The notes beneath the pieces were generated by a model. That model worked only from the letters and a program-made list of their open reading frames with translations. It did not search any database and was not told the DNA's origin. This document shows positions 27,889 to 40,747 of a DNA stretch of 64,000 nucleotides, piece after piece. The translations under genes were made by a program, and so were the position numbers. Origin of the DNA: Glandiceps talaboti (taxonomy: Eukaryota; Hemichordata; Enteropneusta; Spengelidae); the NCBI RefSeq assembly GCF_964340395.1, contig NC_135561.1:9643732-9707731 (forward strand). Direction: 5' to 3'. Each line of letters starts with the position of its first letter. The first letter of the stretch is position 1.

Positions 27889-28639
27889 AGGAAGTGTACG
27901 TGGTGTGTTTGTCGATAAGCAGAGACCTTACGTCATATCAGTGTCTCACCTGACCTCGTTGTGAAGTGTAAAATGCTGTGGCAAAAGGTCTGCTGGAATA
28001 CCAACGCCCATTCTGAATCCGTCATGAGCATTACATGTACATTGTATTCCATGCATGATAGTGGCCGTGTTGAATTATAAAAAAACCCCAGAAATGTCAC
28101 TACTTTGCATAAATCGAAGGTCAGATGGCTATAACTGGCACTTGATGATGCGGTCTATTAATAGTTACTTATTTATGCTGGTCCTCTAACGATTCGAGTT
28201 AGCCAACCTGTAGACTAGAAGCGAGAGTGTCGCTTTACTGTTTCGGCCATTATATCTGCCATTTTAAATTTTCACTTTTTTTACAACCACCAGTATCTCC
28301 CTGGCATGCCTACAGAGACCAGGTGTAAACTGAATGCCTTCCGTAAGGGCAAACCTTTAGATCTAATTACCAAAAAGTATGCAAATAACTTATTAAAACT
28401 AAAAGCTACATCACAAATATTTTAACGACAGGTGCAGTTTGGTATCGCAAATGTATGTACCAAATTATATTGAATTTAAAGCTTGCATTCTTAAAATAGA
28501 GCTAAACTACTAATTACATAAATTGCTCATTAATATTCATGTATGTTTACAAAACCTAATCAGTTCTTGCTATTACCCTACGGAATACATGCACCAAATT
28601 TTGTTTGAATTGAGCCAGCCTTTTTGGAGAAAATTGTAA

Positions 28640-28784
28640 TACAGACACAGACACAGACAGACCGACAGACAGACACACAGACACACACACACAGACATAC
28701 ATACATACATACATACATACATACATACATACATACATACATACATACATACATACATACATACATACATACAGACAGACAGAC

Positions 28785-28815
<31 letters not shown>

Positions 28816-28816
28816 T
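28640..28816. repeat. ACAG / ACAT compound repeat
   Basis: (ACAG)n, (CA)n, (ATAC)n about 19 units, then (ACAG)n, in the spacer between the two GM2A-like genes. The flanks (CTTCCGTAAGGGCAAACC at about 28339 and CCTTCCTTACGGAATTCGAAGG at about 28840) hint at an element carrying the array. Confidence 0.95.
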
Positions 28817-29132
28817 ACTTTTCATTCCCAATATATAACCTTCCTTACGGAATTCGAAGGTAAAAATGGCAGTTAGGATAGCTAAAATAGCGTAGTCATT
28901 AGTCCATCAAGTCCGTGCAGATAGTCTAGATTCAAGTTCATGTGATGAACCCATAATTTATGTTAATGTTTCCACGTTTTGCTTCGGGTTGTCCATGACT
29001 TTATACCAGCAATTATAACGACTGTTTGTAGACGGAAGGATGAGCAAAAAGGAAAAAAAATGGCGAATTAGAAATAGGACACATCGACTACACGAAATCA
29101 CTTAATATGTACTACACCGCTTATGTATAATT

Positions 29133-29135
29133 TCC

Positions 29136-29167
<32 letters not shown>

Positions 29168-29236
29168 GAGAGAGAGATGGAGAGAGAGAGAGACAGAGAG
29201 AGAGAGACAGAGAGAGAGACAGAGAGACAGAGAGAC

Positions 29237-29297
<61 letters not shown>

Positions 29298-29372
29298 GAC
29301 AGAGAGAGACAGAGAGACAGAGACAGAGAAAGAGAGAGAAAGACAGAGAGACAGAGAGAGAGACAGGGAGAG

Positions 29373-29439
<67 letters not shown>

Positions 29440-29442
29440 AGG
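29133..29442. repeat. AG / ACAG purine-rich repeat
   Basis: About 300 bp of (AG)n with GACA units and a final G run, downstream of GM2A-like copy 2. Confidence 0.97.
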
Positions 29443-29545
29443 ACCTTGCTCATAATCAAATACACGTAAAGACAGACTGATGACATACAGATGTATAATT
29501 AGAGATTAACGTATCAGACTTTATATGCAAGTAAAGCGTTAGTTC

Positions 29546-29551
29546 TTTATT
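29546..29551 (-). terminator. Poly(A) signal, GM2A-like copy 2
   Basis: AATAAA on the minus strand in AGCGTTAGTTCTTTATT, the counterpart of the copy 1 signal. Confidence 0.5.
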
Positions 29552-29782
29552 CCACTAATTATGATTTCACTGTATATGTCATAATAAATGATATTATAGA
29601 CAATGATCAGAATGCATGTAACTTGCCTAAAGTACAGACTGTAATGTTATCAGTACAAAGACGTTTTCGAAAAAATAAGGTAATATCTCAGTCTGAGATG
29701 ATTTTTTCCGAGGATTGTCTGGACCATGATTATGTTCTTCTTTACCACGTCCTTTCAAATTAGTGAATTTGCTCCATATCTA

Positions 29783-32453
29783 TTATACTAAATCTACAAA
29801 AGTGGTAGTTTTCAAGCAACCAGCTAGTCTACCATTGGCATGCATGATGCGAATAGTTGTTTCGTATTTGCCCTGTAATAGAACAAAACAAAATGTTACA
29901 ATATTACAATAAATACGCTGCTTCGATTTACCACATTTGCGAGTATGTATGTATGTATGTAAGTATGTATGTATGTATGTATGTATGTATGTATGTATGT
30001 ATGTATGTATGTATGTATGTATGTATGTACTATGTACGTACGTACGTACGTACGTACGTACGTACGTATGTATGTATGTATGTATGTATGTATGTATGTA
30101 TGTATGTATGTATGTATGTATGTATGTACATTTTTTGTATGTATGTATGTATGTATGTATGTATGTATGTATGTATGTATGTATGTATATTTTTATGTAT
30201 GTATGTATGTATGTATGTATGTATGTATGTATGTATGTATGTATGTATGTATGTATGTTATTGTGTATGTATGTGTCTGTATAATATATTTGTGGTAATG
30301 ATGTAAAACTAGGTTCGAATTCTGTTGATAATTGGTTTGATGTATGTCTGTTTGTTTTGCTTAATATCAGGATTTCACAAGAACGACAATTATCGTGAAA
30401 CATCTCGTGAAACAGCCACTGATGCTTTTACAACTCCCTGGATGAAATAGATTGGTGATAGACACCGAACAGTGACATTAGTGTAATTCGGGGTTGCTGT
30501 TCATCACTGGCATGTCTTTTACCGTAGGGGGCGCTTTCAAAGCCGGTTAGTCTACTGTTAAAGTATATATTGCTGCGTAGATACAGTCTTCTATTCTTAT
30601 GATAAATCCATGTGTATATACTTACATCGGCAAATAGTCGGAGAAATCTTGATATTGGTGGTACAGGTAGGTGAAGAGATCTGGTGCCGTGGTAAGGACC
30701 TGTAGAGGGACATTGACACTTGACGTTTGGATCGGATGAACACCAGTTTTCGCCAAGGAAGTATTCGATGAGGTCACAGAAATCATAAGTACTGAAATAA
30801 AATATGCAACGTTTTATGCTGGTTATGTTCATAATAATAAGTACATCACTTTAGAATGTTAATTTAAAAAAATACATTGCCGTTAACCACAGCCTCTTTT
30901 TCGGTACTGTCCAAGCTTAATATTTCGCATTGTCGCGGGTTTGTGAGAATGCAAATTTGATGTAGTCGCACATCGGGTTTCCAGTCTGCAGCTCAGAAAA
31001 CTTAGCCACCAACATCACAGAAAGTAATAAGAAACTACACAAACTACGCTTTAAGAGCAAGATCATAACATTTTCACTAACTCAGTGTTTTTGCTAAGGG
31101 CTGGGAACCCAGTAACAGGAAGGGGGAATCTGGTAAGACTGGCAGAGTTTCCAATACATTAATTATACCATATTACTAGTATATTATAGCATTACCAATT
31201 CCAGTGAATTTTGTGACGTCATCGCTGTACATTATTACTGATAATGTACCCCATTATTGGGCATCGCGGCCCCGGAACGAGCATAACAATACAAGCTTAT
31301 TTGTTGTGTTTCTTCGTACGACTAGGTATTTTTTCGAAATGTATGTTGTTACTTATGATTGTCATTTCCACTGTTTAAAAATACAACGCATTCATGAAAC
31401 AAGTTTGTCTTCACAGCAGTTCATTGAAGTGTATATGTGTGTGTACGTGTACGTACGTGTGTCGCTATGATTAGTATTCAGCTTCCGCGCCGAACATGGC
31501 AGACGATGTTCAGCGCTGTGTATATTATACGTTGTTTTGCGTTTCTCGGTCTACAAATTCACTGGAATTGGCAAAACTATAAAATAATAACAATAATGTA
31601 TGCCCTCCCAGTCCATAATGGACTCAAGCAAACTTTGCACTCCATAATGGGCTCGGCTGTCGCCTCGCCCATTATGTCGTTCAAAGTTTGCTTTCGTCCA
31701 TTATGGGCTGGGAGGTCGTACATTATTGTTTAAATATTGGTGGGAAACCTAGTTTTAAAAACCTAGTAAAATGGGAACTCAGTACAGGTAGATTTTACAT
31801 ACTTACCACCCATAACAAAAACGTTAACACTGCAAATGAATGAACTAACTTGCCACCAAAATACAGGCAGCAAAACATATATTGGCGATCGCATGTTTGC
31901 CTATTGTTGCAGTACCTTTAATTGGTTTATTTCTCTTATACTAAATGTAACAAATTGCAGTCATGTATCTTAAATTACATAATGCAATTTGTAGTTTCTT
32001 TGACTTATGTGTGATGGTATCAAACAGAGCTACTGAATGGTAGCATATAGGTATTACCTCTCCCAAGTGTCGACCGGGCGATGCATCTAGTATCTACGGT
32101 AATGTGCAGTTCATTCCTTAAACTAGCAATTTTCTCATCAAATTCTTAGAACAACGCTGTGGTTCGACCATAATTGACCAATTATTTTTTTTTACATCTC
32201 ACATTCATTAATCTTAACTGGAGATGACATTTTCAAAAATACAAGTGTACTTACCAGGAACCAAAATTATTCCGACATTCAATTCGTTTACGTGAGGTCG
32301 ACCATAATATCTTTGTCAACTTTACCATTTCAACTTTAACCTGTGCCCCCTCTTCAAGTCGATTTATGTTGATATCATAACCCAACTCAGCGTCGCCTGC
32401 GAGCTTTAGAGGCGACGGGGAGAGTGACAAGTCGGAAAAGGTTACGTCACTTC
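29783..32453 (-). CDS. GM2A: GM2 ganglioside activator-like protein, copy 2, exon 1 not found
   Basis: Exons 32453-32255, 30791-30626 and 29872-29783 have the same phases (1, 2, 0) and content as exons 2-4 of copy 1: GSDVTFSDLSLSPSP, FGSCTYDFCDLIEYFLG, CQCPSTG and GKYETTIRIM..GCLKTTTF, ending LV then TAA. Seven of the eight GM2A cysteines are present; the eighth would come from the signal-peptide exon, which I could not find between 32454 and 37000. It may be distant, diverged or lost. The last exon is about 70% identical to copy 1. The 3' flanks also match (poly(A) signal TTTATT at 29546-29551 aligns with 25687-25692), so the tandem duplication included the 3' UTR. Confidence 0.85.
29944..30270. 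repeat. TATG array with an ACGT core
   Basis: Over 300 bp of (TATG)n, including a (GTAC)n block at about 30036-30066 that is perfectly self-complementary. Intron of GM2A-like copy 2. Confidence 0.97.
31591..31728. mobile_element. Foldback MITE, family D
   Basis: Near-perfect inverted arms CAATAATGTATGCCCTCCCA / TGGGAGGTCGTACATTATTG, with the internal CCATAATGG motif repeated on both arms. About 138 bp, non-coding, in the intron between exons 2 and 3 of GM2A-like copy 2. Confidence 0.85.
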
Positions 32454-32685
32454 CTGTGAATAAAAAATAGAACTTTTCAATACAATATAAGTCTTACTTT
32501 ATAATAGAATAACAGATGTCGAGAATATAAAACTACAAAACTCTTAAGTATATAGAATTTGTGTAGGTTGCTTGACATTGCCTTCTATTGGTGTAGAAAA
32601 GTATAGTACTGGTAGAAATATCTTTCTCATCCTTGGACACTTTAACCAGGAAAGAACAGGAATCTTCAATATTTTGTTACTTATA

Positions 32686-33062
32686 ACAACAATAATAATA
32701 ATGTAGCGCTTTTTCAGTTTGTGCGCAAAGCACTTTATTTATTACCCCACAATTAGTAGCCCTGGCACTGATATATAGAGGCACAATGGCCCTTTACATT
32801 CTCAACTCCCTGGGGGGGAGGGGGGCATAAAATCCATCGCAGCCTTTATAAACGCATGGGATTAAAGCATTCACATTGCAACGTCTATCCTACCAGGTTC
32901 CCAATCATACAGCTGGCTTGAGTGAAGCAAAGTCATGGTACAAATCTTGCCCAAGGAGTCCACTTTAGTCACTCAGAAACAAATACGGTGGGGCTCGAAC
33001 CGGCAACCTGCAACCTATAGAGTCCAAGCCGATCACGCTAACCATGACTCCACACTTGATTA
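32686..33062 (-). mobile_element. tRNA-derived SINE
   Basis: Read on the minus strand it starts with a tRNA-like head: box A-like TGGTTAGCGTGATCGG and a perfect box B GGTTCGAGCCC, about 33055-32990. A body follows (TCCTTGGGCAAGATTTGTACC, ACCTGGTAGGATAGACG). The tail AAAGTGCTTTGCGCAC..AAAGCGCTACATT ends in (ATT)n at about 32690-32702. Such GCGCTA(T) tails are shared with LINE 3' ends in many marine animals. It is an intact-looking single copy. Confidence 0.8.
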
Positions 33063-33214
33063 GTTAACAATGAAAACAAGTAGAGTCATTAATAATTTCA
33101 TTTCTTGATCAGTTGATAAAACCCTAACCATACCTGAATGCATTGTTGCACCATAGAAATATTAAACATAATACCTACTTGTGGCTATAATTATAATTTT
33201 GACTCCTAGTCGCT

Positions 33215-33715
33215 TATAATACGTCATTTCCTATTTATAGACTAGATACAAAGCAGGTTACATACAGTAAAAGCAGTTGCCAAAAAGGAATTGGTGTGAC
33301 CACAATCGCATTATTACTACGAAAATTGAGATTCAATATGTTCCTTTTACTGACCATAGTCATTCCTTCTTGATGATATTATACTGTTTGGCGAAGAGTT
33401 TACGTGTACATATTTGTACCTATATAATTCGATGTTTAACCGCTTGCGTCATTTTCCGGATTACTAGTGTATAGAGTAAAAGTAGGTCACATAGATGCAG
33501 TTACCAAAAAAAGGAATTTGGTGTCACCAGAATCTCATTATTACTTAGTTTAATAAAATTGACATTTAATATTTTCCCCTTTCCTTCTTCCATTTTGATG
33601 GCCATTCTCGTTTCTTGTTGACAATTTTGTATTTGTATTGTCTGGTGGGGAGTGTATGTGTGTTTACGTATACGCTTTCACTTTTGATCGTTTACGTCAT
33701 TTCCGACTTGGTAGA
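33215..33715. repeat. Direct tandem duplication, two units of about 250 bp
   Basis: Unit 1 (about 33215-33450) and unit 2 (about 33450-33715) share, in the same order, CGTCATTTCC, GCAGTTRCCAAAAAGGAATTGGTGT, a CATTATTAC block, TTCCTTCTT and a GTTTACG stretch. They are diverged, so the duplication is old. No coding sequence seen. Confidence 0.6.
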
Positions 33716-36700
33716 CTTCCATCAGCGTAGGACGACAGAGTGACATTACTGTGACAATATCGGTCAACTACTATACAATCTTTCTACGAAGCGATCCTTA
33801 CACGGTCCTCCATCCTGCGAGGAATGCACTATATGTCTTCGGAACTTCCTCCCAGACAAAAACACAAATACGATGCAAAGCGTATCGTACTTCAATGGAC
33901 GGCTACTCATGCTTTCAGTGAAAACTTCTCAACAAAACGTTCTCTTTGAATTAGGCATAAAAACATTGTGTGGTTCCGACTACATTTAATTTTAAATTAG
34001 GTGGGGTAGATAGATTTTTATTTTATTTTATTATATTTTTTTTCCATGAGTTTCCAGTTCATGTTTTCCATTGTTTTCCAAATGGTCTCTGTGTTGTTTA
34101 TTCCTTCCTATCAGATGTACAGCCATTACAGATTGGAAGAACAGTTTTATACTGTCTGTTTAAGTTGATGCCAGTTTCTGCACCCACCATTTCATGCGAG
34201 ATTTCACGATTTTCGGGATTTTATTATTGAATACGTAAAAAATGTTTAGGGTCGGCGTGAAAAACTAGGTGGGGTCGGGTAACCAGAACCAAACAACTTT
34301 TTAAATTAGGTCTTGATATTAATTAACAACGTAATGTAGAATATGCCTCGGAATCATTTCAAAACTATTTCTGTAACTTTGTTCAAGAAAACTCCGACCT
34401 ATTCTCAGTTAAAATCAATTAAAAAAAATATGGGTCACCATACAAAGTTTTGAAACAGAGCTCAAAATGATATCAAAACATTTAGTCATCTTAGAATACA
34501 ATATGGCAGCTGAATACTGTGTCTGTGATAACTCTACGGGGGGGGGGGGAGAGATTGAGGATTTCTTTGAAAAAGGACGATGAACCCCCAAATTTCTTTA
34601 TTATTCTAAAAGGACATCGACCAGGAAAAGGCATGTATTGTTTGTCGTTCCAAACTATTAAATATAAATATCGGTAAGACTGCTCAGTCGAGTCAAACAA
34701 CGATTTGTTTATTATTCAACTTCCTGCCATAGATTAGTCTCACGTCTTTTCGTAATGTAATGTGTGACTAAAGAGAACTCTTGATTGACCAACCTAATTC
34801 AATATTCTTCTACCGTGAAGTGTGTAATGTGAAGACTAGAAAACCAGTATATTAATGTCGAGACACGCTTTAAAAGAAATAGAATTTACGCCGTGACTCA
34901 ACGCCTGGTCGACAAATTTGATAATTCTGTGTTAGGGGTGAGATCAGTAGTTCAATGTTGGATAACAAAATAACTTTTTTAGTATGGGGATTGGGGATGG
35001 TTTTTTTTGTCCCATTTCAGTTCTCGTCCTACAAGATCAATTGTAGGTTTAAAGGAATCTGTGTTGTGCTTCTAAAATACAAATATTTCTTGAAACTGTC
35101 CTGAAATCAAGATAGGGGAGAATTTTCTCTATATAATAATAAATGCGTAGCACTTAAATACATCAAAGTGTCATTAAAAGAGCTATTTATTTCCTCACTA
35201 CATACTGGCTTTGTATTCATAGTACTACATACTACTACATACTGATTTGAAATTGATAGTGTTGTCTGACAAGTATCCCGGATGTTGCCATCCCTATCGA
35301 TGGAAAAATATTATGTGTATATTGGGACATCTGAGAATCTATGTCTGTTTATTGCCTATTTCACCCTAAGAGTATACAAATGACTTTATCGCTAGTCAGG
35401 TTTGGTTCAACCTCAAAATACACGGTCATGCAGAGACGACTTTTACACGAGGACAACACCTCAAAGTTGTGATGTTGACAATTGGATTATCGCGGTTTGT
35501 TACTGTATCCTGATGGAGAAAAACAAAGTCAGTGTTTGTTTTGTCGGTTACCGAATTGTTTCAACCCCCAAACCAATTTAACCTATCGCTATTATGTGTA
35601 CGTGTAGTATACGAACCAATACTCGTGTAGGTCAAGCAGAGATCATAAACGTGGGCAATCGAATGATTCCAGGCTAACGTTGCACTGGGTAATTTTTTTT
35701 TATTAAAGTGATGAAATGTTTATCAATGACGACTAACGCTGGTATTAAGCTAATGTGGCGAGTTACATGTTGGTATACCCTAAAATGACGAGTTCAGTCT
35801 GGTCCGTCTTTTCTATAGATTTGGAAAAAAGAACAACATATGTCATGTATACCCGTACTTCCTTGGATCACCCATCAAGCGACTAATGCACCATGCCATA
35901 ACACCCACGTTATAAACTCAAAATATAGGTCATCGTATTGTATATACAATGTTGTCTAATGGAATATGTGATAAATTGCATCACCATCACCCCGGAATCA
36001 TTAGGGACCGGTCTATCTCGGGGGGGGGGGGGTACTTGGAATGATTGGATATCCCCCTGTTTTGAAATTGGAAGTAAGGAATAATCCCGTTTTGAAAATT
36101 TTGAAGGAGGGGGCATTGTGTTTGGATTGTGATGGAAGAATGAGTCGTTTCTATGATGACCTTGTCTGAACTACGGTACATTTCGTGTCTTCATTTCTTA
36201 CCCACGTTCTGTAATTCTGTACGTTTCTTCACCTAGAGTGATGTTGAAACACTGGCTAACTACAAATACATATATTACCTTCCACACTAGTCACTATCTC
36301 ATGTAATTACTTGCAAACATACTTCAAAGTTCTTTAAAATTAGCTTTTCGAAACTCTGAAATTATTACCTGCATAAAACGTTGTGGATAACCTAAAAACT
36401 GTCGCATAATTAATAGGGCCAAACCCCCTAGCCTCCAGGGTTTCCAGGGGAGACTCCCTAGGACGTCACATTTACATTGATTCAAACAATAGCCGTTGAT
36501 TGTATACGTCACTATATATATGACTAGCCAATCATTGCAAACTACATTATAAGCCCCACCCCGTACCCACACTTTTCGCCCCTTCTACACCCCCGGCCCT
36601 TCACAGGGTAAATAAGCACCGTGATGTATTAAATGTTTTATTATTTTAATTATTCAAACAACTAAAGTTTCTCTTCCATATGAGCAAACGTGTTGGGGGC

Positions 36701-36838
36701 GTGGCCTACATACCAAATTAGCCATTCATCTGTTGATTATGATAATGAATGCATAATCAAATTACGATAGGCTGAAACATCATAATTCGTTCTAAAGGTG
36801 GTTTAGAGGTCCTGGTGTCTAGCGTTTACGCTTAAGGA
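33716..36838. other. No gene recognised; candidate location of GM2A-like copy 2 exon 1
   Basis: The stretch has only short open frames, G runs at about 34540 and 36020, and a repeated phrase (AAATTAGGTGGGGT near 33998 and AACTAGGTGGGGTCGGGTAACC near 34265) that suggests a dispersed repeat. I looked for a minus-strand signal-peptide exon ending in a Trp-x-x-Cys-Gly motif and did not find a convincing one. Confidence 0.4.
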
Positions 36839-36839
36839 T

Positions 36840-37440
36840 TGATTTTACAGGTACGATTGATATATTATTTTCATTATAAATTCTCTTTTACAGACACGGT
36901 ATATTTTGCATTTGAAATTCTGTCAATTTTGGTATTGGCGAGTCTTGCATTGCACAAAGAACACACAGTGCAAGATGGGTGTCGACCTAACTGTCTGGAG
37001 GGCCAAAACTGGAACATTTGGAAGCGTGGACATTCGAACAATAGCATCCATTCACCTGTTGAATTCTTTGCGGACATTTCGGTTACTGGTGGTATGTATG
37101 TGATACTGATTTTATGTGGTGATATCAAGTTAAATCCATACCCTCCAAGCACTATCTAAGAGGAGTTAAAGACAAACTACAATTTCAGCTACTGGTGACT
37201 TATTACCCCCCCCCCCCCGACGTAGAGGATAGTGACAAAGAGGTCGTTAACCTGGCAATAAGGCGAGGCAGATTTTACTGTTTATTTATAGATTTTTCAA
37301 AAGTCTTTCACTCTATTTGTCATTTTTTTAGTGGGTCAAATTATTTAGACTAGGTATTCATAGTAAATTTGTATCGGTCTTACTTTCAATGTACAGCAGC
37401 AAGCTTGAGTCCTGTGTCAGAGTGCAAGTGAAGGGCTTAC
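36840..37440 (+). mobile_element. Degenerate non-LTR retrotransposon (LINE) fragment
   Basis: Two LINE pieces are joined. The first (frame 36839-37159) ends YVILILCGDIKLNPYP, which matches the 2A-like GDIxxNPGP found near the start of some LINE ORF2 proteins, with Gly changed to Tyr. The second (about 37240-37440) reads as reverse transcriptase: FYCLFIDFSKVFHSI (family form FIDFSKAFDSI) then SMYSSKLESCVRVQVKGL, in shifted frames. The endonuclease between them is missing. It is an inactive remnant just upstream of FOXRED2 exon 1. Confidence 0.75.
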
Positions 37441-37523
37441 TTAAATAAAATAGATTATTACGTTAATTATATTTGTCATTATGGTACTTAATTGTCTGTT
37501 TCAATTTCCTCTCATCAGAAATC

Positions 37524-40500
37524 ATGAATTGGATAATGTTCCTTTGTGTCCTTGTAATGACTGCTGTGGGTCGTTCAACTGATTACTGCATAATTGGTGC
37601 TGGACCAGCGGGACTACAAATGGGATATTTTCTAGAAAAAGCTGGTCGTGAATACGTCATCTTTGAGAGGAACGACGCAGCTGGTTCTTTCTTCTTGCAC
37701 TATCCAAGACATAGAAAACTGATCAGCGTGAATAAAATTTATACTGGAAGTTCTAATAAGGAATTCAATTTTCGTCACGATTGGAATTCTTTGATCAGTG
37801 ATGACGAGCGATTGTTGATCAAGTAAGTCACATGTCAATCACGTGATGTGATGTGACCTCGTCTAAAGTCTGTATATACATCACAAAAGTTCAGGAAACA
37901 AATTATCATGACATCACCTAAAATATACTTTCTCTCATTACTTCGAGCCAAATAGAAGTATACAGCCCGTTTCATGACAATGTTAACTGACTCTGTTTGA
38001 TACAATCATGTTGAAACCAATAAAAGTTGCACATTCTACACTTAAGCAAAATCGAAACTGCTTGTTGCTACATTTTCTCAAAATGTAAACTATTTAAGCG
38101 TACTGCAACTAGATGCAGACATACAGGTGCCAATGTTTTGATATCTGCATTTACTGTATGCATGGCGGCTCATTTCATTTAGACAAAATGTAACAAGAAT
38201 ATGTACATCCATTTAATCTTGCATTGTTATCTGGAAGGGTATTTAAAACGTGCGTTTTATAATAATTGGATTCTGCATAGTTGTGCGAAACAGAGCTACT
38301 GATCATTAACATGGAACGGGCCGTACTAAAATGTATAATTTAAATATTCAAGTGTTGTACATGTAATCAAACATGGCTACCATGCTCAGACGCAAAGGAC
38401 TCTGGGATTATCTGTGGTTATTGTAATACCTAATGTGGAGCTACTGATAAAATTAACCTCCCACAATTGTCAGGGTAACTATGAATTGATTATTTCTGGT
38501 TAATAACAATGTAAAAATATTGTTTACAATACTAATTGATTAGTATTTATTATTACATTTCCCATGATACAACATTCAACATGGCGGGTTTGCAAGTTCC
38601 CTATTAGACACTCTAAAACGCACAATAGTCTGTAGTGCTTTTTTCAGACGCTATAGCTGTATGTGTATTCCTTCCACAGCTATAGTTCTCTAGATTTGTT
38701 GTTAATTAAAGAGGTATCTCAAGATATAGTATCCAGATATTAAAAAAACCCTACAATGAAAACCAACTAACTATACACAATCTTTACTTTCAGACATTAC
38801 TCCAAAGATTTCTTCCCACACGCTGACGTCATGGTTGAATATCTTTCTGATTATGCTAAACGATACCGATTACGTGTAAAATACAAAACTGACGTCACAA
38901 ACATCAAGAGGATCCATGGAGAAGACGTTGACTACAGATTTGAGTTGACAGATCAACATAATGTGACGTATAAGTGCAGGTATTGTTATTGATTTACTAG
39001 TTATTTGTTCTATGGTCTGGTTAATTAAATATGAGTGACCTAAGGGGTCCTGTCGTTTTGAGTCGAAGATGAGAAGTGAAACATATCTTTAGAGCACATG
39101 TATTTTCCGGTCGAATGAAGCAAAATATTTGAGAATAATATTATTATACCTGCACATGATAATTTACGACGACTTTTGAAAAGTATTGGTGGTGACTTGA
39201 AAGTTTTTGACTTAGTTCTGAACCAATGACACACGCCCGTTGTCATACGTAGAACAACCAGATTATAAATCCCCATATTTTGTTCGAACGTGTTCAACCT
39301 TAGTTGCCTAAGGTATAATAACTCAAGTAATTATTAATTCAGTTGGCAATCATTGTAATTTCTTTTCTCCTATTTAATTTCCGGTAACAAATTATGGAAA
39401 CCTGGACACATTTTGTTTCGGACTATAAACAACATCTCCATTCATACTTCAAGCAATGTGGATTCTAAACAACGTATTCTGGAGACGTCTCCATATTGCC
39501 TATGATCACCCACCACAATTTCATTCAAAATTATAGAAATTATATTTCATACTAGGAATTTTGTGACAATATCAAAGTGGGTTAAAATGATAGGAAATAG
39601 ATGTATTTTTAAACTCTTGAGTCCTGGAGAGTAATTTCATGATTTTACTTTTAATCTCCGCGATTATAAAAAAAAACATTAAAGTGAATCTCTATTTGAC
39701 CTTCATTATTCTCATAGTGGTCGCGTGTTGACTTAGCAGATATACATATTTATTAATTGAACTCTACATCTCCATGATATTTTATCTGAAGGTAATAAGC
39801 ACTTAGGAGTCATGAATATTCATTGCTCATTTAATGCAATTAATGAAACTTAACACCCATTTCTCGTCCATCTGAGCACTTAAGTATATCGGTGTATACT
39901 GGTTTATTTCTGTTTACAGGACACTTATCATGTGTACCGGAATTTCGACACCCAATAAACCTCTATTTCCTGGTTTGGAATACACAGTTGGGTACGAAGA
40001 CATGTCAATCAATAAAACAGATTTCATGGGCAAAACTGTCCTCATTCTTGGTAAAGGTAACTCTGCCATGGAAACCGCTACGTATGTAGGAGATGTTGCC
40101 AACTTCGTCCAGGTTGTATCTTCATCATTTCCAATAGAAGCCTATAGCTCCCATTACGTAGGTGACATAAGGTGGGTAATTTGGTGATATGGTGATTTGG
40201 TTTCTTGAAATCATATTTTGTGATGTTTCTTGTTTTTTATTTCCGGTCATCCGAAGATACTTAGTATAGTGTATACACTTTTATAGGTATAGACCTTGAA
40301 GAAGCTAGTCTAAGAATTTTTTTTTTTTTGAAAATTCGAGTTTACAAATTAGTAAAACTTACTTTTTGTTCCACAATTTATTCGAATCAGAATCGATCAT
40401 GGTCAAAATTTTGTTCGATATCTTAGATTATATTTATCTCTGGCTCTCAATTCCTATCTCGTTTTCTACTATCCCACCTCTTGCCCCTTTCTTTCCCCAT

Positions 40501-40588
40501 TACACACAGACACAAGATATATTCGTTTCCACTCTGTCTCTCATCATGTGTATCTCACACTCTCTTCCTCTGCCGCTTCCCAATCTCA

Positions 40589-40619
<31 letters not shown>

Positions 40620-40628
40620 ACACATACA

Positions 40629-40684
<56 letters not shown>

Positions 40685-40685
40685 A

Positions 40686-40747
<62 letters not shown>

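Noticed and set aside
32985-33060. tRNA gene
   Set aside because: A and B boxes are present but the stems do not close as a full tRNA and a SINE body and tail follow.
33970-34230. 86-residue frame MVPTTFNFKLGG...
   Set aside because: Phe-rich reading of T-rich DNA next to a repeated AGGTGGGGT phrase; no recognised domain.
36324-36572. Minus-strand frame as GM2A-like exon 1
   Set aside because: It has a GTAATA site but no signal peptide or Trp-x-x-Cys-Gly ending.
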